Shown: piece after piece, positions 1 to 6,515 of the stretch | Layout: each line of letters begins with the position of its first letter | Position numbering within the stretch: the first letter of the stretch is position 1 | DNA from: JANFXS01 sp022791155 | GTDB taxonomy: Bacteria; Bacillota; Clostridia; Lachnospirales; Anaerotignaceae | NCBI GenBank assembly: GCA_949743895.1 | Contig: CATJUX010000089.1 | Coordinates: 1-14,959, forward strand | Length of the DNA stretch: 14,959 nucleotides | Reading direction: 5' to 3' | The notes under the pieces: model-generated | Told to the model about the DNA's origin: nothing | The model's input: only the letters and a program-made list of their open reading frames with translations | Databases searched by the model: none | Position numbers and translations under genes: made by a program

Positions 1-215
1 GAAGGGAAATTCGAGAGCTTGCTGTGGCCCTCCCACGGTCTTAAATGCCATTTGGAAAGCTAAAATTGACCAGATAATAACTACAAATAACGAATTTTGG
101 AAACCTATAGTTTTGACATACTAATATATTAATATATTAATTTTGTTTTGTAAACCGGTTTTGCAACATTTTTGTGTTTGTGCGTTTTTGGCAAATGATT
201 TCAAGCATTGTCAGT
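1..215. other. AT-rich intergenic stretch at left edge, no gene supported
   Basis: No convincing gene is visible. Short frames run open from the window edge and stop at about 44, 63 and 124, so a few C-terminal codons of an upstream gene cannot be excluded, but none gives a recognisable protein end. A TTGACA box at 113-118 lies before a TAATATAT repeat (about 122-140). The spacing to any good -10 hexamer is poor (TATTAA at 135-140, 16-nt spacer), so it is only a weak promoter candidate. Confidence 0.4.
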
Positions 216-244
216 TTGAATTGCATTCAGTTTTGTGAGATAAT
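216..244 (+). promoter_or_regulatory. Candidate sigma-A promoter P1 upstream of the first GntR gene
   Basis: TTGAAT (216-221), a 17-nt spacer and GATAAT (239-244) form a good housekeeping-type promoter. Transcription would start near 251, exactly where a perfect palindrome begins. The call rests on hexamer match and spacing only. Confidence 0.5.
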
Positions 245-250
245 ATATTT

Positions 251-264
251 GTTCAAATTTGAAC
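251..264. promoter_or_regulatory. Perfect 14-bp palindrome, candidate operator
   Basis: GTTCAAATTTGAAC is its own reverse complement. It sits at the predicted start site of promoter P1. The first ten bases (GTTCAAATTT) recur at 321-330 inside the spacer of promoter P2. A GntR dimer is a natural reader of such a site, so autoregulation by the following gene is the simplest inference. Binding is not shown by sequence alone. Confidence 0.5.
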
Positions 265-311
265 GGGAGATTGCGCCGCAAAATCTTTTGTGTTTCAATT
301 TTTTTGAGTGT

Positions 312-340
312 TTGATCGGTGTTCAAATTTTTGTTATATT
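312..340 (+). promoter_or_regulatory. Candidate sigma-A promoter P2 of the first GntR gene, with operator half-copy in spacer
   Basis: TTGATC (312-317), a 17-nt spacer and TATATT (335-340) form a promoter predicted to start near 347, about 110 nt before the likely start codon. The spacer holds GTTCAAATTT (321-330), the same ten bases as the left part of the palindrome at 251-264. A bound repressor here would block polymerase. Confidence 0.5.
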
Positions 341-455
341 ATGTTAAAGCGATGACAATGAAAAAGCTGAAGCTTTGCGGGCCTTGAAAACATTTGGCTG
401 TGGCGCGCAGTTTCTTTGGCTTTGTTTGAAGCGGCAGCAAAAGGAGAGAAATCAA

Positions 456-1121
456 TTGCCATATAAAAGCAAAAGCGGCGCAACAAAACATGAAGTTTTG
501 GAGGCGATCCGCGACAAAATATTATATTTGGAGTTTAAGCCCGGGGAAGTTTTGCTTGACACTTCCATAGCCAAGTGGCTGAATGTGAGCCGCACGCCTG
601 TGAGAGAAGCGCTTTTGATATTAAAAAGAGAGGGCTTTGTTGACATTTTTCCTCAAAGTGGAACGTTTGTGTCGCTGCTTGACATCGGTTTGATAAAAGA
701 AATATTATATATAAGGCATGTGGCCGAGCTTGAAATTGTCAGGGGCCTTTTCAAAAAAAATGTCGACATGAAAAGACTTCAGCACTATATAATTCTTCAG
801 GAGCTTGCAGTGAATGAAAACAACCAAAGGGAATATGTGAAAAACGATCATTTGTTTCACAAAGAAATTTTTGGCATGGCCGGCCACGCCCGTGCGTGGG
901 AGCTCATTGAGGACATATATAAACACACAATAAGATTCCACATGCTTGATTTTTGTGACAGAGACGTTTTTGGAACATCGCTTGAGGAGCACAAAATGAT
1001 TTTGAGCTGTTATGAAAACAGAAATGAAAAAGAGCTTGAAAAACTCATGAACACACATCACGATTGCGGCTTGCGCACATATGAGGAGTTGAAGAAAAAA
1101 TTCCCCAGCTATTTCAAATGA
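456..1121 (+). CDS. FadR/FCD-type GntR family transcriptional regulator
   Basis: Predicted 221-aa DNA-binding repressor or activator that responds to a small organic acid. The N-terminal winged helix (about residues 12-75) carries the GntR recognition-helix signature VSRTPVREAL and the wing QSGTFVS. The C-terminal all-helical FCD ligand domain keeps the metal set D131, H135, H179 and H201, with the usual D-x3-H and 22-residue H-to-H spacings. I chose the TTG at 456 because AAGGAG (441-446) lies 9 nt upstream and the protein then begins at the usual GntR position. The frame is open back to a TTG at 375, but that extension (27 residues) lacks a ribosome site and looks unlike the family. It stands alone, with its own promoters and a candidate operator, so it is probably autoregulated. 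Its target genes and ligand are unknown. Family assignment is firm. Confidence 0.88.
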   Translation: MPYKSKSGATKHEVLEAIRDKILYLEFKPGEVLLDTSIAKWLNVSRTPVREALLILKREGFVDIFPQSGTFVSLLDIGLIKEILYIRHVAELEIVRGLFKKNVDMKRLQHYIILQELAVNENNQREYVKNDHLFHKEIFGMAGHARAWELIEDIYKHTIRFHMLDFCDRDVFGTSLEEHKMILSCYENRNEKELEKLMNTHHDCGLRTYEELKKKFPSYFK

Positions 1122-1137
1122 CGCCACTCTTGGCCGG

Positions 1138-1149
1138 CAAACGCGTTTG
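1138..1149. repeat. 12-bp perfect palindrome CAAACGCGTTTG
   Basis: A perfect 12-bp palindrome lies 17 nt after the regulator stop codon, with no T-run behind it, so it is not a terminator. It could be a protein-binding site near the next promoter (1188-1216) or chance. Confidence 0.3.
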
Positions 1150-1187
1150 TTGAATGAAACATGCCACAGGCCAAAACAAAATTCCCC

Positions 1188-1216
1188 TTGAAAATGTGAG
1201 GCTTTTTTGCGATAAT
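1188..1216 (+). promoter_or_regulatory. Candidate sigma-A promoter of the serine acetyltransferase gene
   Basis: TTGAAA (1188-1193), a 17-nt spacer and GATAAT (1211-1216) predict a start near 1223, 25 nt before the ATG. It lies in the right place for a monocistronic transcript. Confidence 0.6.
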
Positions 1217-1247
1217 ATACACATACCATTTTGACAGGAGATATTAT

Positions 1248-2147
1248 ATGAAAGACAACATTAAAAACGTTATAAACACAGCTGTGAAGGAGATAACCGA
1301 AAACTGCAAAAATCAGGAGCTTTTCATAACAGGCGAGGGAAGAAAGCTCCCCAGCCGCCACGCTGTCATACAAATCATAAAGGAATTCCGGCGGGTGATT
1401 TTCCCTGGCTATTTTGGAAATGAAAACATAATGGCGAGCGAGCCGGAATATTTCATTGGCCACACTGTGACACAGCTTTATGAAGCGCTTAAGGAACAAA
1501 TCAGAACGGCGCTTATATACAAAAATTTGGAAAACCTTCCTGAAAATGCCATTGACGAAAGAGCTGATGAAATATGCTGTCATCTTTTCAAAAAGATACC
1601 ATACATACAAAAAATGCTTTTGAAGGACATTCAGGCCGGGTTTGACGGCGATCCGGCGGCAAAAAGCAAAGAAGAAATTATATTTTCATATCCGGGGCTT
1701 TTTGCCATATATGTTTATAGAATTGCGCATGAGCTATACAAAATGAAGGTGCCGTTTGTTCCACGAATAATGACGGAACATGCCCACAGCAGAACAGGCA
1801 TTGACATAAATGCCGGGGCTGAGATAGGCGAATATTTTTTCATTGACCACGGAACAGGCATTGTCATAGGCGAAACAACAAACATAGGCAACAACGTGAA
1901 GTTATATCAAGGGGTGACCCTTGGCGCGCTTTCCACAAGACAGGGACAGCTTTTGTCTGATGTGAAGCGTCACCCAACAATTGAAGACAATGTGACAATA
2001 TATTCAGGCGCAAGCATACTCGGCGGAAACACTGTGATTGGCGCCAACTCTGTGATTGGCGGAAATGTGTTCATAACGGAATCTGTCCCCGCCGGAACAA
2101 AGGTGACAATCAAAGATCCGGAGCTTGACTATAGATATGAACAATGA
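1248..2147 (+). CDS. epsC: Serine O-acetyltransferase, EpsC type
   Basis: Cytoplasmic enzyme transferring acetyl from acetyl-CoA to L-serine, giving O-acetylserine for cysteine synthesis. At 299 aa it has the long N-terminal helical region of the EpsC type rather than the roughly 270-aa enterobacterial CysE. The C-terminal half is a left-handed beta-helix of hexapeptide repeats from about residue 176, for example IDINAGAEIG and VIGETTNIGNNVKL. Aligned to CysE, the catalytic residues are D186 (GIDI), H201 (IDHGTG) and H242 (KRHPTI). D186 to H201 keeps the 15-residue CysE spacing. The ATG at 1248 has AGGAG (1236-1240) 7 nt upstream. It has its own promoter and downstream hairpins, so it is probably monocistronic. 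No cysteine synthase gene is in the window. The function is well supported; the symbol follows the family name and could equally be given as cysE. Confidence 0.9.
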   Translation: MKDNIKNVINTAVKEITENCKNQELFITGEGRKLPSRHAVIQIIKEFRRVIFPGYFGNENIMASEPEYFIGHTVTQLYEALKEQIRTALIYKNLENLPENAIDERADEICCHLFKKIPYIQKMLLKDIQAGFDGDPAAKSKEEIIFSYPGLFAIYVYRIAHELYKMKVPFVPRIMTEHAHSRTGIDINAGAEIGEYFFIDHGTGIVIGETTNIGNNVKLYQGVTLGALSTRQGQLLSDVKRHPTIEDNVTIYSGASILGGNTVIGANSVIGGNVFITESVPAGTKVTIKDPELDYRYEQ

Positions 2148-2227
2148 CAGCAAAATTTTGCACAATGTTTGTGAAGTTTTTTTGAAAACAAATGTGCAGT
2201 GAGTTTTTTTGGACTGAAATTTTGTTT

Positions 2228-2269
2228 TGAACAGCAATGGCTTTTGTTCTCTTTGGCTGTTCAGTTTTT
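2228..2269 (+). terminator. Possible terminator hairpin after the serine acetyltransferase gene
   Basis: TGAACAGC (2228-2235) pairs with GCTGTTCA (2256-2263) over a 20-nt loop and is followed by GTTTTTG. The loop is long, so this may be a weak first stop before the stronger hairpin at 2401. Confidence 0.35.
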
Positions 2270-2400
2270 GAACGTTTTTGATGAAAGTGCGGATGGCCAA
2301 TGTGCTTTTGATGTCTGCTTGAAACTTTTCAAAATTTCAACATAAAAAACATAAAAACCAATAGACACAAAATTTTTTAATAGAATTTTTCAAACACTGC

Positions 2401-2431
2401 AAACACCCCAGAAGCAAATGGGGTGTTTTTT
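2401..2431 (+). terminator. Rho-independent terminator
   Basis: AAACACCCCA (2401-2410) pairs perfectly with TGGGGTGTTT (2419-2428) over an 8-nt loop, and a run of six T ends at 2431. It closes the upstream transcription unit about 250 nt after the stop codon. The rest of the 2148-2638 spacer is T-rich and holds no supported gene. Confidence 0.8.
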
Positions 2432-2598
2432 GTTTTTGCGGCTTTTTCAAATTTGGCGCGGCCGCATGTGGCGGCATGTTCATCACATGACTGGCATGAA
2501 AACGTCAATGCTTTTGAGAAATTCACTTTTATGCTGTTTTGCGAAATGATATATGCCGGGCAAAAACAACGGCGTTGGATTTATTTTCCAAAAAACCT

Positions 2599-2627
2599 TT
2601 GACTTTTAACAATTTTGGATATATAAT
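2599..2627 (+). promoter_or_regulatory. Strong sigma-A promoter of the tRNA gene
   Basis: TTGACT (2599-2604), a 17-nt spacer and a perfect TATAAT (2622-2627) place the start near 2634, five nt before the tRNA. This is the best promoter match in the window, as expected for a stable RNA. Confidence 0.85.
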
Positions 2628-2638
2628 ACAGTTTACAC

Positions 2639-2709
2639 GCAGGTGTGGTTCAATGGCAGAACGTCAGCTTCCCAAGCTGAAAACGAGGGTTCGATTCCCT
2701 TCACCTGCT
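2639..2709 (+). tRNA. tRNA-Gly, anticodon CCC
   Basis: The 71-nt sequence folds into a full cloverleaf. The acceptor is GCAGGTG/CACCTGC (2639-2645 with 2702-2708) with discriminator T2709, and the D stem is GTTC/GAAC. The anticodon stem TCAGC/GCTGA encloses loop TTCCCAA, so the anticodon is CCC, reading GGG. The T arm is GAGGG with loop TTCGATT. The 3' CCA is not encoded (TGA follows the discriminator) and must be added by nucleotidyltransferase. Confidence 0.95.
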
Positions 2710-2712
2710 TGA

Positions 2713-2752
2713 AAAGCACAAAAGTTTTTCAACTTTGCGCTTTATTTTTTTT
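2713..2752 (+). terminator. Imperfect terminator between the tRNA and MATE genes
   Basis: AAAGC (2713-2717) pairs with GCTTT (2739-2743). The stem continues through CAAA/TTTG and GT/AC with one mismatch and one bulge, and is followed by ATTTTTTTT. It should end the tRNA transcript, perhaps incompletely. No convincing promoter lies between it and the MATE ribosome site 24 nt further on. Confidence 0.65.
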
Positions 2753-2790
2753 GCAAAAATTTAATGACAGCAGAAAGGGAGGAGATTTAT

Positions 2791-4137
2791 ATGCAGTCAA
2801 TAAGCAAAAATTTTAACTTTATTTCACTTTTCACATTTGCATTGCCCACAATGGCCATGATGATACTCGTTTCGTTATACACAATAGTTGACGGGATATT
2901 CATCTCCAACTATTTGGGAAGCAACGCTTTGTCGGCCACAAATATAGTTTTTCCAGTCATAAACATGCTTATGGCTGTTGGCATAATGCTGGCAACAGGC
3001 GGAAATGCCATAATAGCAAAAAAAATGGGCGAGGGCAAAATGAATCAGGCAAGGGAAAACTTCACGCTAATAACAGTCACTGCATTTTTGTTTGGCGTTT
3101 TTTTGCTGATTGTTGGCTTGTTTTTTTCCGAAAAAATATCGCTGCTTCTTGGGGCAACTCCAGTTCTCATGGACAATTGCGTCACATATCTGAAGATAAT
3201 GATGTTTTTTGCTCCGGCGTGCATGCTTCAGCTTCAGTTTCAAACGTTTTTTGTGACAGCCGGCAAGCCTTTTATGGGGCTCATACTTTCTGTGGCGGGC
3301 GGCCTTTCAAACATATTTCTTGATTATGTGCTCATGGGCCCGTGCGGCATGGGCATTGAAGGCGCGGCTTTGGGCTCGGGCGCAAGCCAGCTTATACCCG
3401 CTGTTGTGGGAGTTGTGTATTTTTCAACAATAAAAAAGGAACTCTTTTTTGCGATGCCCAAATTTGACGCAAAAATGCTGCTCAACAGCTGCGGCAACGG
3501 CTCGTCTGAAATGGTTTCAAATTTGTCAACGGCTGTTGTCACATATTTTTTCAACGCAATGATGCTTCAGTTTGTTGGCGAGGATGGCGTTGCGGCCATA
3601 ACAATAGCGCTTTATGGCCAGTTTCTTTTCAATGCCATGTTTCTTGGCTTTTCAATGGGAGTGGCGCCTGTTTTCAGCTATAACTATGGCCTCAAAAACG
3701 TCGTCATGATGAAGCGGCTTTTCAAAATATGTATGCGGTTTGTTTGCATGGCGTCTTTGGCCATAGGCATGATTGCGCTTTGGGGAAGTCCATATATTGT
3801 TGAAATTTTTTCGCCCAAAGGAACAATGACATATGAAATTGGAGCACATGGACTTGTGCTGTTTGCGTTCAACTATTTTGTTGCAGGGCTGAACATATTT
3901 TCATCGGCGCTGTTCACGGCATATTCCAACGGCTTTGTCTCTGCTGTAATATCATTTTTGAGAACGTTTGCATTCCTTTTGACGTGCATACTCATATTGC
4001 CTTATATAATAGGTGTCAACGGAATATGGATTTCGGTTCCTGTTGCTGAATTTTTGACAGCGTTCATATCGGTTGTGTTTTTGATCAGGCACAACGTTGC
4101 CGCGGGATATGATCTGTCAAATGCGAATGAGGCATGA
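2791..4137 (+). CDS. MATE family multidrug/metabolite exporter
   Basis: Integral membrane antiporter that exports cationic drugs or metabolites against Na+ or H+. The 448-aa protein has two MatE halves of about six membrane helices each. Typical N-half sequence is LYTIVDGIFISNYLG followed by ALSATNIVFP (about residues 29-55), and the corresponding element of the C half is ITIALYGQFLFNAMFLGFSMG. Length matches the family (440-460). I chose the ATG at 2791 because AGGGAGGAG (2776-2784) lies 6 nt upstream; the ATG at 2764 would put that site inside the gene. It lies downstream of the tRNA gene and its imperfect terminator, so readthrough from the tRNA promoter may drive it. It converges with the isomerase gene. 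Its substrate cannot be predicted. Confidence 0.9.
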   Translation: MQSISKNFNFISLFTFALPTMAMMILVSLYTIVDGIFISNYLGSNALSATNIVFPVINMLMAVGIMLATGGNAIIAKKMGEGKMNQARENFTLITVTAFLFGVFLLIVGLFFSEKISLLLGATPVLMDNCVTYLKIMMFFAPACMLQLQFQTFFVTAGKPFMGLILSVAGGLSNIFLDYVLMGPCGMGIEGAALGSGASQLIPAVVGVVYFSTIKKELFFAMPKFDAKMLLNSCGNGSSEMVSNLSTAVVTYFFNAMMLQFVGEDGVAAITIALYGQFLFNAMFLGFSMGVAPVFSYNYGLKNVVMMKRLFKICMRFVCMASLAIGMIALWGSPYIVEIFSPKGTMTYEIGAHGLVLFAFNYFVAGLNIFSSALFTAYSNGFVSAVISFLRTFAFLLTCILILPYIIGVNGIWISVPVAEFLTAFISVVFLIRHNVAAGYDLSNANEA

Positions 4138-4270
4138 AGCTGTGTGTGACATGTCAATGGCTTTTTGATTTTCAAAAGCCAAAACAAAATTTGTGAAAGG
4201 CTGAAATGTGGAGTGGCTTTGTTTGGAGAAAGCGCCACAAAAATGCTCCAACGTGTTTTTGGCGCAAAAA

Positions 4271-4314
4271 ATGGAAGTTCATGTTTTGATGAATGTGAAC
4301 TTCCATAATTTTTT
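4271..4314. terminator. Bidirectional terminator between convergent genes
   Basis: ATGGAAGTTCA (4271-4281) pairs perfectly with TGAACTTCCAT (4296-4306). On the plus strand it is followed by AATTTTTT, and on the minus strand by TTTTTTGCG (the A-run at 4266-4271). It can therefore stop both the MATE transcript and the minus-strand operon. The rest of 4138-4423 shows no supported gene. Confidence 0.8.
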
Positions 4315-4423
4315 GTGTTTGTGCAATGAAAGCCTGGCCAATGTGTTTCGCCAAGTGCATTCGGTGCGCAAAACAAATGTTTTTGCACAAGTTTACAATT
4401 TCAGCTGAAAAACTTCATTTGTT

Positions 4424-5191
4424 TCAGCAAAACACATCTCTCATCACATTGAGGCTTTCGGCTCCATATTCTTCAAAATAGCAATCGTCAGGCTCAAGGC
4501 TGATTGTCCCGTCATATCCCCCTGAAACAATTGCATTTTTTATGTCCATGAGAAATTCCATGTCGTCGTTTGTCACAAACATGCGGCCATAGTCGGGCAA
4601 AAGGCGGCTTATGTGTATGTGATCGGCGTTTTTGACAAGCCCGCCCATATTTTTGATGTCTTCACCCATGGCCTTTGCGTGATAGAAATCAATTATCAGC
4701 CCAACGCCGCTTTCGCGGGCAATTTTCATGGCGTGCTCTGTCATGTTGCAATAGTCTGTCATGTGGCTGTGCACGGCTTCAAAAAGAACTTTTTGGCCAT
4801 GCTTTGCGGCCTCGGCTGATGTCAGTTTGAGGAACTCAATTGCCTGGCTGTCGGCTTTTTCAATTGGATAGCCCTTTGGAAGCTTGCGCGCCGCCGGGCT
4901 TCCAACGCCAATTGTTTCTATGCCCAAAACTTTGCCAAGCGCGGCCATTTTTTGGGCATATGAAATGGCTTTTTCTGCCGAATATTCATTGCCCACAACA
5001 GGTGCGCTTGCATTGCAATAGGCATTATATCCCTTCACGGGAAGGCCGGTTTTTTTCACTTTTTCGGCAAAAGCGTTGAACGCCGTTTCACTCATGGCGC
5101 TCATCTCAACGCCCGGAACCTCAAAATAGTCATAGCCCATGCGCGCCGCCATTTCATAATATTTTGTTGGCATGCAAATTCCAATTTTCAT
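4424..5191 (-). CDS. Sugar phosphate isomerase/epimerase-like TIM-barrel protein
   Basis: A 255-aa protein of the xylose-isomerase-like (AP endonuclease 2) TIM-barrel superfamily. Relatives isomerise hydroxypyruvate, 2-oxotetronate, ketohexoses or inosose, usually with a divalent metal. Strand-end acidic and histidine residues expected for metal and catalysis are present: E138 (VLFEAVH), D168 and H171 (IIDFYHAK), H191/H193 (DHIHIS) and E233 (ISLEPDD). Length is normal. The start ATG at 5191 is preceded on its strand by AGAGGTG with 5-nt spacing. It is the second gene of a minus-strand operon, 13 nt after the AEC permease stop codon, so the permease probably carries a compound linked to this enzyme. 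The fold is clear; the substrate is unknown. No kinase or aldolase is adjacent. Confidence 0.82.
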   Translation of the reverse strand: MKIGICMPTKYYEMAARMGYDYFEVPGVEMSAMSETAFNAFAEKVKKTGLPVKGYNAYCNASAPVVGNEYSAEKAISYAQKMAALGKVLGIETIGVGSPAARKLPKGYPIEKADSQAIEFLKLTSAEAAKHGQKVLFEAVHSHMTDYCNMTEHAMKIARESGVGLIIDFYHAKAMGEDIKNMGGLVKNADHIHISRLLPDYGRMFVTNDDMEFLMDIKNAIVSGGYDGTISLEPDDCYFEEYGAESLNVMRDVFC

Positions 5192-5204
5192 AAAAACACC
5201 TCTT

Positions 5205-6128
5205 TCATAATATCATTGCCCAAATTGATGTGGTCAGCAGGCAAAATATGTTGCCAAGCATGACACTTTTTGTGGCCATGGCCGGATCGGCGCCAAATTT
5301 TTCGGCCAGAACAACGCAAAAAACCCCCGCCGGAAGACCCCAGCTTAATATAAAAACAGTGCTCATGAGCGAAAAATCCTTCAGCACAAGCCTCAAAACC
5401 ACAAATGCAATGACAGGCATGATCACAAGCCGGCCAAAAACCTTTGGATATACACGCATGTCGCCAAAAAATTCTTTGACATTGACATCGGCCAGCTGAC
5501 TGCCCAAAACAAACATTGCCAGTGCCGCCGAGGCCGAACTGATCTTTTCCACAGCGCCCGAAACAAAGGCCGGAAGCCGAATTCCTGTGGCAAAGAGGAA
5601 AAACCCAATTATCACGGCAACAATTGGCGGGCTGAAAAATTCACGCACACGTGTTTTTTCTCTGACGCCGGCGCTTCTGCTGATTATTGTGTATATCACG
5701 GTGAACACAAAAAAGTCGCTTATTATTTCACACATGGAAACATAGAAAAGGCCCTCAGCGCCATAAAACTGCTCCACAAGTGGTATGCCGATGAAGCCCG
5801 TGTTGGGCACAAGAAGCGCCCCGGCCAAAACGCCGCTTTCAACACTGTCCAGCTTGCGCGCACGGCTCCACACAAGCCAAAGCACAAGGCCAATGCAAAG
5901 CATGACGCCCCAAAGCCCGGCCAGTTTTCCCATCCGCCCCAAAAGCGCGGCGTCAAAATCAACTTGCAAAGCGTTCAGTATAATCGCCGGAACAATCAGG
6001 TTTATGATTATGCCGGAAACGCATTTTGTCTGCTCGCCGTTGATCATGTTCAGCTTTTTGAATATAAACCCCGGCAATATCATCAAAACAAGCATGGCCA
6101 TGGAATTTACAAGCTGTGAAAATGCCAT
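5205..6128 (-). CDS. AEC (auxin efflux carrier) family permease
   Basis: Integral membrane carrier of 307 aa with about ten predicted hydrophobic helices in two five-helix halves. Bacterial members carry small organic acids such as malate, malonate or lactate, or amino acids. The family motif PNTGFIGIPL lies at residues 108-117, and a matching second-half element follows at SWGLPAGVF. I chose the ATG at 6128 because on its strand GGGAGGA lies about 8 nt upstream; a TTG six codons earlier would overlap that site. A strong promoter lies 32 nt upstream. It is the first gene of an operon with the TIM-barrel isomerase, and it diverges from the dehydratase gene. Direction of transport and substrate are unknown. 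Confidence 0.87.
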   Translation of the reverse strand: MAFSQLVNSMAMLVLMILPGFIFKKLNMINGEQTKCVSGIIINLIVPAIILNALQVDFDAALLGRMGKLAGLWGVMLCIGLVLWLVWSRARKLDSVESGVLAGALLVPNTGFIGIPLVEQFYGAEGLFYVSMCEIISDFFVFTVIYTIISRSAGVREKTRVREFFSPPIVAVIIGFFLFATGIRLPAFVSGAVEKISSASAALAMFVLGSQLADVNVKEFFGDMRVYPKVFGRLVIMPVIAFVVLRLVLKDFSLMSTVFILSWGLPAGVFCVVLAEKFGADPAMATKSVMLGNIFCLLTTSIWAMIL

Positions 6129-6159
6129 TCGTGATTCCTCCCTCAATCAATTTTAACAG

Positions 6160-6188
6160 ATTATACTAAACAGCAGCATAAAAATCAA
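6160..6188 (-). promoter_or_regulatory. Strong sigma-A promoter of the AEC-isomerase operon
   Basis: Read on the minus strand, TTGATT (6188-6183), a 17-nt spacer and a perfect TATAAT (6165-6160) predict a start near 6153, about 25 nt before the AEC start codon. Confidence 0.75.
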
Positions 6189-6448
6189 CAATTTTTCCTT
6201 TTCCAATGACGCCGTGCTTATTGAAAAAGCCGCCATTGTATGATATATTTTTATTGCAGCTTAAATTGCAGAAGAAGCCTCGGCTTGTCATGCGGCCGCT
6301 TCTTTTGACATGTTTGGAAGACAAAAGGCACACAGCTTGACACAAGTGTGATTTCAAACGCCGCAGTCTGCACGCATTTTTGTTCTGCAAAAATGTGAAT
6401 TGGTCTTTGGTTTTTGGCGCGCTCAATGCGGCAGACCATGGACACACG

Positions 6449-6470
6449 AAAAGCGGCATGTTCCGCTTTT
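6449..6470. repeat. 8-bp inverted repeat (hairpin) upstream of the dehydratase gene
   Basis: AAAAGCGG (6449-6456) and CCGCTTTT (6463-6470) flank the loop CATGTT. It lies 45 nt before the dehydratase start codon. It could be an operator or a weak hairpin; the T-runs on either strand are only four long. The next possible promoter (TTGCTC at 6469-6474 with TATATA or TATATT near 6491-6498) is weak and would start transcription almost at the ribosome site. Confidence 0.4.
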
Positions 6471-6515
6471 GCTCAAACCACAAACAACATTATATATTTT
6501 TAGGGGGAATTGCCA

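Noticed and set aside
1..124. Possible C-terminal end of an upstream gene at the left edge
   Set aside because: Three frames are briefly open, none longer than 41 codons, and none is distinguishable from chance.
705..1610. Long minus-strand open frame (301 codons) across the first regulator and the serine acetyltransferase gene
   Set aside because: It lies antisense to two well-identified genes, crosses their promoter region, and its protein is cysteine/phenylalanine-rich with no family resemblance.
2488..2510. Possible catabolite-repression (cre) site, TGAAAACGTCAATG
   Set aside because: It mismatches the consensus at several positions and sits about 100 nt upstream of a tRNA promoter, where such control would be odd.
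4002..4408. Short open frames on both strands between the MATE and isomerase genes
   Set aside because: They run through the bidirectional terminator hairpin and have no ribosome site or recognisable sequence.
6190..6515. T-box or other amino-acid leader before the dehydratase gene, as might be expected for ilvD
   Set aside because: No T-box sequence, leader peptide with repeated Ile/Val/Leu codons, or terminator/antiterminator pair was found. TTGACA boxes at 6305 and 6337 lack a -10 partner.
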